A stretch of DNA of 20,326 nucleotides from a virus, in the IMG/VR virus record IMGVR_UViG_3300047358_000341, positions 1 to 20,326 of that record; one strand, written 5' to 3'. The translations under genes and the position numbers were made by a program. Under the pieces are notes generated by a model, which worked only from the letters and a program-made list of their open reading frames with translations, had not been told where the DNA came from and did not search any database. Shown here piece after piece: positions 10,811 through 19,100 of the stretch. The stretch's first letter is position 1. Every line of letters begins with the position of its first letter.

Positions 10811-12685
10811 TTATTGAATATTTGCAATATATTTTGAGACTTCTTTGGAAGTTGCTGGACGAACCCATTCATTTATTATGCTAACATGAACGTTTAAATT
10901 GTCTGCAATTTCCTGATTTGAAATGGGTGGAAGCACTGTCCCTTCACTGTCTCTTCTCGGTCTAGATAACTCCATTGCTCTTTGTTTGGTTGTCTTAACA
11001 GACACACATCTAAATGTTTCTCGCTCATGGTCGATAGCATAGCCTACATAACTTAGGTCTTCTAAACTTTCGTCGGCTTCTCTATTCTTAACAAACCGAA
11101 CTTCAAGCTTGACTGCCATCTTTTCTCCCTGACGTAACGCGGCTGGCATGTCTAGTCGATGGAGCAATGGAGTCTCTATGTCGGCTGACCACAATCCAGC
11201 TTTCGATCTGGCTTTGTCTTGGTCGTCATAGACTTGTGTTACCTTGATACCAAATTCCAAATTGGTGAGAGCGTTGGTTGATCCAGCATATGATCCTGAC
11301 GCACCATCGCCTTGAGGTTTGTTTGCATGGTGAACAAGAACAACAGAGATACCAGCGTTACGCAAGGTCAAGATCAAAGAGTTTATCTCTGACCATTCCC
11401 TTCCTTCGTTCTCAGACAATCCAACAAATGCAGTCCTTACAGTATCAATACAAACGATGTGGGGCTTGGTCTGGTTAATTAAATCTTGAAGGACACTTAT
11501 GCCTTTGTCAGTCTTGAGGTTCATATCCATATGCTGAAACGGAGCGAACATCATAAACCTATCACCAGCATCCCCATAAGTATTCTTCGCTTGCTTCAAA
11601 AACTTTAGAACATTTCGCTTGCCGTTCTCAAGATCAAGATAAAGAACACGCGGCTTGTCAGTGAGGATGAAGGGACCGTAGTTCATCTTGCCGACACATG
11701 CTGCATACAACATGTTTCGAGCGAACATAGATTTACCGTGACCGCTGTAACCAAAGATCATAGTAAGACTTGCATCATTCGAGGGGATGATTGGATCGAC
11801 AAACCAAGTTTGCTCACCGATAGTCTTTGCAAGATCATCAATTGACGCTGTAGTAATAGGGTCAAACTTGGTAGGTTCTTTTGGTTCTGGCTTGTACTGT
11901 TCTTCTATTTCTTCCTTGCGTCCAAGATCACGCATAATACCTTTGACCTTGGTATCAGGAAAAGGATCTTTCATAAACGTATCACACCAAAGCATTGCTT
12001 GATCGAATACTTCTTGACCACTAAGTTCTAGCGCAATCAAATGTCCGACCCAACTTACGATGCGGTTATGGCAAGTGTCCCCAGCGTCTAGCTTTCTCCC
12101 TTCTCTATCGACAAATGATTGAGCCTCTTCCCACGCATTCGTTTTAAGCTTGACCTCATTTAGATTTATTTCTTCATAACGAGAGTGGGTGTGTATAGGG
12201 ACAACGTTAGCACCACCAGCAAGAGGACCGTTATATCTTGGTAAATCAGTAGGGTCACAATCAGGTAGAGGTGCAAACGTTTTATCTAATGAAGGTGGCG
12301 CAAGGACGTATGACGCTTCAGCTTGAAGGTCGATCTTATCATGGAGCTTACCCTTTTGAATGCGACTTTCATTATAGAAGTAAAAGTGGAAACCCTTTCT
12401 TGTCTTTACTCTGTAAGGTGTTCTATCCCACCCCTTTTGTTTAGCCAGATCTGTTGCTTGCTCGTCGTCTGTATCGACAACAACAAGCTTACTTATCGTG
12501 CCACAAATAACAGCTATGTCATGGTCAGTGTTTTCAAACCAACTGTATAGTTCATCCTCTGTCGGATGCCTATGTTGATATTCTTTCCATGCAATCGCTG
12601 GGACTTTCTGTCCCTTCTTGATTGGTATGACTGACCAACCTCTGTCTAAATATTCAAGTGCTGCTTCCAGTATTTGTTGCGCCAT
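10811..12685 (-). CDS. Primase-polymerase / RecA-like helicase fusion
   Basis: The N-terminal about 160 residues are a Prim-Pol (archaeo-eukaryotic primase) domain: VVVDTDD with metal-binding D71/D73, KGFHFYF (H100), KIDLQAEASYVLAPPS (D119). Residues about 295-480 hold a RecA/AAA_25-type ATPase: Walker A GYSGHGKS (312-319), VLYLDLE (348-353) and Walker B VCIDT (411-415). The last 35 residues contain a helix-turn-helix (NQEIADNLNVHVSIINEWV), probably for origin recognition. At 624 residues this is a self-contained replication initiator that could synthesise primers and unwind DNA. GAGGACAATC precedes the ATG. It overlaps the Cro-like gene by 32 bases. Confidence 0.9.
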   Translation of the reverse strand: MAQQILEAALEYLDRGWSVIPIKKGQKVPAIAWKEYQHRHPTEDELYSWFENTDHDIAVICGTISKLVVVDTDDEQATDLAKQKGWDRTPYRVKTRKGFHFYFYNESRIQKGKLHDKIDLQAEASYVLAPPSLDKTFAPLPDCDPTDLPRYNGPLAGGANVVPIHTHSRYEEINLNEVKLKTNAWEEAQSFVDREGRKLDAGDTCHNRIVSWVGHLIALELSGQEVFDQAMLWCDTFMKDPFPDTKVKGIMRDLGRKEEIEEQYKPEPKEPTKFDPITTASIDDLAKTIGEQTWFVDPIIPSNDASLTMIFGYSGHGKSMFARNMLYAACVGKMNYGPFILTDKPRVLYLDLENGKRNVLKFLKQAKNTYGDAGDRFMMFAPFQHMDMNLKTDKGISVLQDLINQTKPHIVCIDTVRTAFVGLSENEGREWSEINSLILTLRNAGISVVLVHHANKPQGDGASGSYAGSTNALTNLEFGIKVTQVYDDQDKARSKAGLWSADIETPLLHRLDMPAALRQGEKMAVKLEVRFVKNREADESLEDLSYVGYAIDHERETFRCVSVKTTKQRAMELSRPRRDSEGTVLPPISNQEIADNLNVHVSIINEWVRPATSKEVSKYIANIQ

Positions 12686-12878
12686 GATTGTCCTCTAATT
12701 CAAAGTAATCGTTAATATCTAACTCAGGGTTAGCTTCTTTAATTTTTGATAAGTGATGTGAACCAATGAACGCTCGACGCACCCAACCGTAAGGGACTGT
12801 ACGACCAATGCTTATTTGCTTTGCAACCGTACTAGCACCCCCCAAGTCATTCAGTAATTTTTGAATGTTAAAGTGCAT
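12654..12878 (-). CDS. Small Cro-like HTH repressor (74 aa)
   Basis: Residues about 14-47 read as a helix-turn-helix of the Cro/YdaS type: GGASTVAKQISIGRTVPYGWVRRAFIGSHHLSKIKEA, with an acidic tail. Such proteins bind operators between divergent phage transcription units, which is where the gene lies: its start is next to the palindromes at 12899-12922. It probably represses its own operon (which includes the primase) and/or the recombination operon. The call rests on the HTH and the location. Confidence 0.72.
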   Translation of the reverse strand: MHFNIQKLLNDLGGASTVAKQISIGRTVPYGWVRRAFIGSHHLSKIKEANPELDINDYFELEDNHGATNTGSST

Positions 12879-12890
12879 AAATTATTCCTA

Positions 12891-12934
12891 TTGTATTGGT
12901 GTAACGGTTGTGTTACTAACACGTCTAACACGTC
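12891..12934 (+). promoter_or_regulatory. Divergent promoter/operator region of recombination operon
   Basis: TTGTAT (12891-12896), a 17-base spacer and TACTAA (12914-12919) form the plus-strand promoter. The perfect palindrome GTGTTA-C-TAACAC (12910-12922) covers the -10 box and GTGTAAC (12899-12905) lies in the spacer. Two copies of TAACACGTC follow in direct repeat (12917-12925, 12926-12934). On the minus strand TACAAT (12892-12887) could be the -10 box for the Cro-like gene. This arrangement fits an operator that switches the two operons. Confidence 0.6.
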
Positions 12935-12941
12935 TTACGCA

Positions 12942-13370
12942 ATGGTTAAAATTATGAACACTGAAAATAGTTACGAGAACATACCTCTTCATAAAAAGTC
13001 TCGGCAAGAAAGATTAGATCAGTACGCATCTGACTATAGAACAAACCAACTAGAACTAGAGAGAATAAAAGTAACACTAGAATATTTGCGTGAGCAAATA
13101 CTAGCAGAGTTTACTGAAGACGATTGCGAAATAGAAATTCCTTTTGAAGACGAAGGACGATTAAAAATAACCACGCCAATCAAATACGATTGGGACAAGT
13201 CAATGCTAACAGAAATGTTTAGCGAAGGTAACTTGCCCGAATGTATCAGTACAAATTTTACAGTTTCCAAACGTCTTTTCGATGCCGCAGACGTTACGGT
13301 TAAATCACAACTCAGTAAGGCTCTTACTATTAAACGCGGCACGACCACTGTGAAAGTAATGAAAACATGA
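12942..13370 (+). CDS. Hypothetical coiled-coil protein of recombination operon (142 aa)
   Basis: The frame is open from 12861, but that stretch covers the promoter, so the start is more likely ATG 12942 (or 12954, MNTENSYENI). No strong ribosome site is visible. The leader from the predicted start site would be only about 16-28 bases. The N-terminal half is a charged coiled coil (about residues 15-52 of this start) and the C-terminal part is acidic to basic, with no recognised domain. It overlaps the Sak4-like gene by 4 bases. It may be a helper of the ATPase. Confidence 0.65.
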   Translation: MVKIMNTENSYENIPLHKKSRQERLDQYASDYRTNQLELERIKVTLEYLREQILAEFTEDDCEIEIPFEDEGRLKITTPIKYDWDKSMLTEMFSEGNLPECISTNFTVSKRLFDAADVTVKSQLSKALTIKRGTTTVKVMKT

Positions 13371-14173
13371 AAATTAAACCTTTTACTACAAGTGATGTAA
13401 ACAACCTTCACTTAAACGTTTTGATCTATGGTCATGCGGGTGCTGGTAAGACAACAGCACTTGGACATTTTGAAGACACATTTGGCAAGGGTCTGATCCT
13501 CTCAGGTGAAGGTGGACTAGCTTCCGTTGCAGATAGAAATATTGACTACCTTCCGTTCTATAGCTTTGACCATCCAGTAGATCAGTCCAAACATCCAGGG
13601 GGTTACAGTTTCAAAGACCTTATGGGTTATGTAACTTCAGACGAATTTAAAAATGCTGGTTACAAATGGATTGCGATTGATAGCTTTACAGAATTAAGTC
13701 GTCGCGCTTTTACTGAAGCCACACTTGATAATGACAATCCAAAAGACGGGTTCAAGAAATACGAGTTGTATACTCAAAAGATTGACCCGATGATCAATGA
13801 CCTTCGTGACCTACCTATCCATGTGGTTTGCACCGCCCTTGCGACGGAGAGTAAAGATGAAAATGGCATGGCAAACTATTGGCCTATGCTTCATCAAAAG
13901 TCTAAAGTGGAAGCTTTTTGTGGAACCTTTGACGTAGTGGCAGCACTTATCAATAAATCTGAGACAGTGAAAAATGCTGAAGGTAAATCAAAAATTAAAA
14001 TGTCCCGCTACACACTGACAGGAAATATATCGGGATGGCATGGCAAAACAAGAGATTGCCACAACCGCATTCGAGTTGCAGAGGAAGGTACGAATGTAGC
14101 GTCACTGGTTCAGAGATTGGTGATGAACAATGAAGAATTTGAAAACACAAAGAGACAAGGAAAAGCAGCATGA
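13367..14173 (+). CDS. Sak4-like RecA-fold ATPase (recombination, AAA_24 type)
   Basis: A 268-residue ATPase with Walker A GHAGAGKT (22-29) and Walker B WIAIDS (101-106). The remainder has the typical order of AAA_24 phage nucleotide-binding proteins, such as ALATESKDENG after strand 4 (about 157-167). Sak4 proteins are small RecA-like single-strand annealing or exchange proteins that work with a phage SSB, and the next gene is SSB-like. Starts at an ATGA overlap with the preceding gene and ends in one. Family call is good; the annealing role is inference from the family and neighbours. Confidence 0.82.
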   Translation: MKIKPFTTSDVNNLHLNVLIYGHAGAGKTTALGHFEDTFGKGLILSGEGGLASVADRNIDYLPFYSFDHPVDQSKHPGGYSFKDLMGYVTSDEFKNAGYKWIAIDSFTELSRRAFTEATLDNDNPKDGFKKYELYTQKIDPMINDLRDLPIHVVCTALATESKDENGMANYWPMLHQKSKVEAFCGTFDVVAALINKSETVKNAEGKSKIKMSRYTLTGNISGWHGKTRDCHNRIRVAEEGTNVASLVQRLVMNNEEFENTKRQGKAA

Positions 14174-14613
14174 GTTATTTAGATTTAGATTTATCAAACG
14201 TTAAAGTTTCCGAAGCACCAAGGTCTAGCTTACTAGATCGTGGGGAACACGAGGTTATGATCGAAGGGGCGAGAGTAACAAAAACATCCAAGGGGCATGA
14301 CCAGCTTGAAGTTAATTATAAGAATGATAAAGGCTCTCGCAAACAATGGATATTGTTTGGGCATGATAACGTAATAACAAAAGATATTGCCCTTCAAGAA
14401 CTAAAGTCTCTTCTTAACGCTATAGGTTATCAGGGTAGTAACCCACCCGACGTTGGCTATTACACTGGTAAACCAGTTAAGATTAATATTTGGAAGGGAA
14501 AGAAGGACACACAATTGAGTGTAAAGAGTACAGAAAAATCAGCCAACTTGAACGAGGTAACATCATCAGACTTTAGTGGTTCTGAACTGGACGACGAAAT
14601 TCCATTTGGATGA
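14170..14613 (+). CDS. SSB-like protein (DUF669 type)
   Basis: A 147-residue protein with a beta-rich core (HEVMIEGARVTKTSKGHDQLEVNY, about residues 27-50), PVKINIWKGKKD (about 105-116) and an acidic tip ending in DDEIPFG. The tip is much like the protein-binding C-terminal tail of SSB (DDDIPF). DUF669 proteins next to Sak4 genes are known as phage SSB-like partners. It would coat single-stranded DNA and recruit the Sak4 ATPase and nuclease. It overlaps both neighbours by four bases. Confidence 0.78.
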   Translation: MSYLDLDLSNVKVSEAPRSSLLDRGEHEVMIEGARVTKTSKGHDQLEVNYKNDKGSRKQWILFGHDNVITKDIALQELKSLLNAIGYQGSNPPDVGYYTGKPVKINIWKGKKDTQLSVKSTEKSANLNEVTSSDFSGSELDDEIPFG

Positions 14614-15446
14614 ACCACCCTGTTGACCCTAAAGCTCTTGAAATAATAGAGGCGATAGACGCTGGATTTACTGAGGCAGTAAAACAGCGGAAAGAAGAAG
14701 TCCGTTGTTATATCGGGGCTTCTAGTGGTCACGATTGCGTGGCACGTCTTCAGCTATCGTTAAGGGGTTTTCCGAATGACGGTGTTGATCCACAGCTTCA
14801 ACGTATATTTCGGGAAGGGCATAGACTTGAAGACCAAATAGTGCGTGACCTTAAAAAAATGGCCGACCTTCGTGTATACGAAAAGGACAGTCTTACTGGT
14901 AGGCAGCACTCTCGGTCTTGGTTGGGTGGTCATATAGTCTGTCATTCAGATGGGCTAGTTGATTTCGAGGATGGCTCTCCACCAGCTATCCTCGAAATTA
15001 AAACAATGAATGAGGCGAACTATAACAAGTTTGTTTCGTATGGTGTGAAGTCTTCGCACAAAAAGTATTATTGTCAGATGATGATGATGATGGCGATGTT
15101 TGGAATTGAGCGTAGTTTGTTTGTTAGTTACTGTAAAAATAACTCTAAGTACCATGCAGAGATTGTCCACTTCGACCAATCCGAATGGGACGAAATCTAT
15201 AATAACATTCAAGCTGCGCTTGATGGACATGCTGGAAGGATAGCTTCTTACCCCGAGGATTGGCGGTGTAAGATGTGTTTTAAAAGGACTTCTTGTTGGG
15301 AGCAGCCAAAGCTATCCCCAGCATGTCGCTATTGTCAAAATTCCAAACCAAATAATAATGGTGGGTTCAGTTGCAAATTAACAGGCAAAGAAGAACTAGA
15401 ACCATGCGATAAGTATGAACAATTTAAAATGGTATCAAGAATATGA
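14610..15446 (+). CDS. RecB/Cas4-like PD-(D/E)XK nuclease with Cys cluster
   Basis: A 278-residue nuclease: REGHRLEDQIVRD (E74 region), HSDGLVDFED (D114/D118), ILEIKTM (E129, K131) and a downstream KKYYCQ motif (Q156) follow the RecB-family order. The last 60 residues hold seven Cys (C220, C223, C229, C239, C242, C255, C266). Some of these could hold an Fe-S cluster as in Cas4/AddB enzymes, but the order and spacing differ, so zinc is also possible. It probably resects DNA ends to make single strands for the Sak4 and SSB proteins. Starts and ends with ATGA overlaps. Confidence 0.82.
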   Translation: MNHPVDPKALEIIEAIDAGFTEAVKQRKEEVRCYIGASSGHDCVARLQLSLRGFPNDGVDPQLQRIFREGHRLEDQIVRDLKKMADLRVYEKDSLTGRQHSRSWLGGHIVCHSDGLVDFEDGSPPAILEIKTMNEANYNKFVSYGVKSSHKKYYCQMMMMMAMFGIERSLFVSYCKNNSKYHAEIVHFDQSEWDEIYNNIQAALDGHAGRIASYPEDWRCKMCFKRTSCWEQPKLSPACRYCQNSKPNNNGGFSCKLTGKEELEPCDKYEQFKMVSRI

Positions 15447-15706
15447 AAAAGGCAGACGTTCCTTGGGATGAAATTACGGACACCCAAAAAGATATTATAA
15501 GAAAAAAGGCAGAGATAGAAAGCATAGGTGATCGTATTGTCCAACTCGAAAAGGATGGTGACAACTATGATGATCTACACAAAGCAAGGATGAAACTTAA
15601 ACACGTCAAAGAAACATTGATGGAGCTAGAAGTTAAAGCTGTTGAACAAAATGTTGATTTGATCAAGTACGGTTATAGGGAGCCTACCAAATGGGTAAAC
15701 GATTAG
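15443..15706 (+). CDS. Hypothetical coiled-coil protein (87 aa)
   Basis: Starts at an ATGA overlap. Nearly the whole protein is a charged helix (DTQKDIIRKKAEIESIGDR, HKARMKLKHVKETLMELEVK) with likely coiled-coil formation. Its place between the nuclease and the last gene suggests an adaptor in the recombination set. It overlaps the next gene by 16 bases. No family recognised. Confidence 0.65.
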   Translation: MKKADVPWDEITDTQKDIIRKKAEIESIGDRIVQLEKDGDNYDDLHKARMKLKHVKETLMELEVKAVEQNVDLIKYGYREPTKWVND

Positions 15707-15999
15707 CAGACGAACCGATAGAGAAAGGTCAAGAGCTTATATCTGGTGATCGCCATGAAGAGTACGGCGAGGCTATTGATAATATGAGGGACATAGTTTC
15801 TGGCTGGAATGTTATAATAACTATAGCGATGGAGAATTACGGGCGGCTGTTACCGTTTCACGTATGTCTAATGATGGATTGGCTAAAGACTTGTCGGGCG
15901 TGTAGATCACCTGACAAGATAGATAGCTACTCTGACAAGGTTGGGTATGCTGGCCTTGCGTATGAATGCGCAATTAAAGGGACGACACTACCGAAATAA
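15691..15999 (+). CDS. DUF6378-like phage protein (102 aa)
   Basis: The pattern GDRHEEYGEAIDNM (residues 19-32), HVCLMMDWLKTCRA (57-70), then KIDSYSDKVGYAGLAYE (77-93) agrees with small phage proteins that I associate with DUF6378. Its all-helical order recalls the MazG-like nucleotide pyrophosphatases, so a nucleotide-pool role is possible, though no full ExxED motif is present. Final gene of the operon; the stop is four bases before the first terminator stem. Confidence 0.68.
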   Translation: MGKRLADEPIEKGQELISGDRHEEYGEAIDNMRDIVSGWNVIITIAMENYGRLLPFHVCLMMDWLKTCRACRSPDKIDSYSDKVGYAGLAYECAIKGTTLPK

Positions 16000-16002
16000 C
16001 TA

Positions 16003-16061
16003 ATACCATTATGGTATCATTTTTTCTCCATACTTACCCCGCTTTTTGCGGGGTATTTTTT
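16003..16061 (+). terminator. Two tandem intrinsic terminators
   Basis: Stem 1: ATACCAT-T-ATGGTAT (16003-16017) followed by a T-run to 16025. Stem 2: TACCCCGC (16035-16042), TTTTT loop, GCGGGGTA (16048-16055) and six Ts (16056-16061), an excellent terminator. Together they end the plus-strand recombination operon before the convergent minus-strand genes. A small minus-strand frame (16009-16164) also runs through them. Confidence 0.88.
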
Positions 16062-16164
16062 GAGCATGAAGCGCAATGGTTTTGCTTCTAGTGATGATCA
16101 GAACACGACCATCACGATATAGCACGTACTTACCTCGACGCTCTACTAGCTTATCCCCTTGCAC
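16009..16164 (-). CDS. Small basic ORF after the giant virion gene (51 aa)
   Basis: A GTG at 16164, inside the last codons of the giant gene, opens 51 codons to a TAA at 16009-16011. A second GTG at 16125 has a GAGGTAAG ribosome site six bases upstream. The sequence KYVLYRDGRVLIITRSKTIAL (about residues 12-32) and the basic tail look like a short beta-rich protein. The last third is encoded across the plus-strand terminators, which constrains it. It may be a real small late gene, or a chance frame. Confidence 0.42.
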   Translation of the reverse strand: MQGDKLVERRGKYVLYRDGRVLIITRSKTIALHAQKIPRKKRGKYGEKMIP

Positions 16165-19100
16165 CCTTCTCACCAGCTAATAAGTCAACACCTTTTTCTC
16201 GGACACCAGACATTTGACCAGCAACAGGCAAGCGACTTAGGATTGCCCTAACCGCTGCACGTTCTTTGCCGTTAGTTCCTTCGCCACTAATCACGTCACC
16301 AGTAGCAGACATACCACCACCAAGAACAGTGAGAGCATCGAAGAACAATCCAGATGTCGGACCAGCAAATGTTTGAGCAACCCGAACCTGACCATAGGCT
16401 CCGTTGTCGGCTTGATTAACTGTGTCGTACATAAGTTCACCAAGGATACCCAAACCACCCATTGTCATAAAGCCATCCCAATACCAGCCCAAAGCTTTGT
16501 CTGCATTGTCATTAAGCATTCCTTCAAGTGGCGTAACAGTCTTGGATAACTTACGATCTCTAAATTCAGCTTCACGGTTGTCCTCACCGCCTCGCATCTG
16601 AACAACGTCTTTCACATTGGCGGCTGTAAAACCCATCGCTGGGCCAGCGGTCATATATAGTAGTGCTGGTGCAAAGTTAGGATCATCTTTGCGTAAAGCT
16701 TCAGAGAAAGAATACCTACCAAGACGTAGCATCTTGAGAGGGAAAGACTTGAGTTGGAAAATTAACTGACCCGCTGGTGTTGTTGCCCATTGTGGTAGAT
16801 CATTTTTGTTTGGCGTAAAGATACTTTCGTTTGCAAACTTGATCATGCCTGTTGATACTTTTTCATACATAGGATGTTGAGCTTGTGTACCACCAGAACG
16901 CATGATCATGTCGATGTGGGGCGCACCCTTCTGATACAACTCTTGTAGTCCAAATTCATCCAATGCTCTTTTAGCTAGTCGGCCTTGGCGAGTGTTTGGA
17001 TTTTCAATAGCAATCCGCGCACTAGCTTTGAAATGTTCAAAGGCTGTAGAACCAGCTATCTCACGCATCATGTCGGTCCAGGGAGTTAGCCCCGTTGCTG
17101 TGAAAAAGCCAGTAGTAAAACGGTTAGCGTCAATCCCATAAGAGTTAGACATTCGTTGATGCACTGTATTCTCTACTGCAACGCCAACGTTTCTAATCAT
17201 GTCTCGGTAAGCAGAACCAGAAACAGGATCGGAAGCAAAGTTCTTCAATGCTGAAGTCCATGCTTTGAAGTTACCTGATCTGATTAGTGGTAGAACTAAA
17301 TCACCAAGCGATGTCAGAGTTGTGAAAGAAAGTAGAGTTACACCGTTGACCATTCGCAATGCAGAGGAAGCCTTACGCCATGCTTCAGAACCGTTTGGTT
17401 TATTCATCAACAAATCAATGTAGTTCTCCGCATGTTTAGCATTCGCTTCACTTGGAAACTTAGTAAATCCACGAGTGTCTTCCAAAGCATTCGCAATAGC
17501 CTCGGCACGTTTACGAAAGTTCTTCCGCATCTGATCGCTAAATTCATCGCTGTCTGGTGTCGGGGCCATTAGATCCATGATGTCTCTAACCATGTCGTCC
17601 TTGTTTGCACCACTGGCAGCTTTGCGTACAAGTTCATCAGTAAAGAAGTCTGCATTTTTCTTTGTAGCAAACGGAGCTTTAAACAATGCAGAGTTGCCCG
17701 TTTGTTTAAATACGGCTGCACCAGTTAGATCTGGTTCGTTACCAGACGAGAGAACATGGTAGTCTGACTTGAGTATCTTGTCACTTGATAGAAGCCTAGC
17801 AACAGCATCATGCCGATTACGAATGATTGCCATATAATCGTTTAAGGCGTGACCTTGTGGACCGAACCTTTCAGATATATCTAAACGTCTTTCAACATTT
17901 TCTGTGTATTTCGACATCACAACCATTAAGTCGTTTTCTAAAAAACCACCAAGAAACTTCTTCTGATTGGTCGGGTCTAAGAACTCAGGGTATTGGTCAA
18001 GTCTTAGCATACGCTGTTTCAGAAAGTCTTCATTACCACCACCATCGTTGAAGACTTTACTTCGTGGTAGATTTACACCCCCGTCTTCGTCAACAATTTG
18101 TTTGGTAATTTTTTTTGCTTTCTCTAAAGCTTCTCTTTTCTTGAGCATTGCGTTACCGCCATGACGGTTCACGTCTTCTGCTATAAAGAAATCAGCAAGC
18201 ATACTTTCAAACTCAGGACGACGTGCATTGATTAAATCCACTCGGTAAACTTGTGGAAAATAATTATCAACAATCACACCAACGTCTTCACCAGCTTGTG
18301 CAAGCCTAGATCTTACTTCATCTAGGTATCCACGGAGCATAGTAAAAACTTTCTTCTCACTCGGTTTGAGTTTGTTGACAGCGGTTTCATTTCGCAACGC
18401 AGTTACAATACGTTGATGTGATTTTGGCTGTGCCTCGGCACGAGTTGGGTTAAAACCAAATAAGTTACTTTCTGAATTTCCAAACCTACGAGATAGGGCT
18501 TCCGCTGTGGTGTCGTACATTTGTTTTAGACCAGCATCGAACCAACGCCCCATAGGATTTTTACTATCTGGTAAGGCACTTAACGCTCTTGTCATTGGTT
18601 GAAGGATACGAGCCATCTTGCCGTGAATACGTTCATAGTGACCGCCACTACCATCGGCGGGTTCAGCAAAGTCGGCAACATAGTTCATGCCTGATCGACG
18701 TATGATCCCTGATTGAGTGTCAGTTGTTAAAGCTGTGCGTACCGCTTCAACCTCACCAGTTTTTAAACTCTTACCACGACGCATATTCATAGTCGCTTTT
18801 AGGAAGTTTGGATCAGCACCGCCTTGTTCTAAAACATGGGCGGCTCTCTTAACTGCATCCTCACCACCATCAGTTGCAACACGAGCCTCAGACATGATAA
18901 AGCTATTAAGTCCTGATCCTATTTCTTTCTCGCCCAACAATGGTTTAGCGTGTAACAACTCTGGACTATCGACACTGCGAACATTCTTTGGACTGACAAG
19001 AACAGTCTCACCATCTACTGTTATAGTAGAATAATTATTGCGCCTCATAACTCTCCGTAGTTCTTCGGCACTACCAGCGATATTAGACAGGGTTTCAAAC

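Noticed and set aside
12861-12941. Start of the 12942 gene at ATG 12861
   Set aside because: That stretch contains the promoter, the operator palindromes and the start of the divergent gene. The later ATG codons fit better.
15075-15100. ATG triplet run (five Met in a row, QMMMMMAM) as a microsatellite signal
   Set aside because: It lies in the conserved helix of the RecB-like nuclease after the KKYYCQ motif and fits the frame; probably a hydrophobic helix face.
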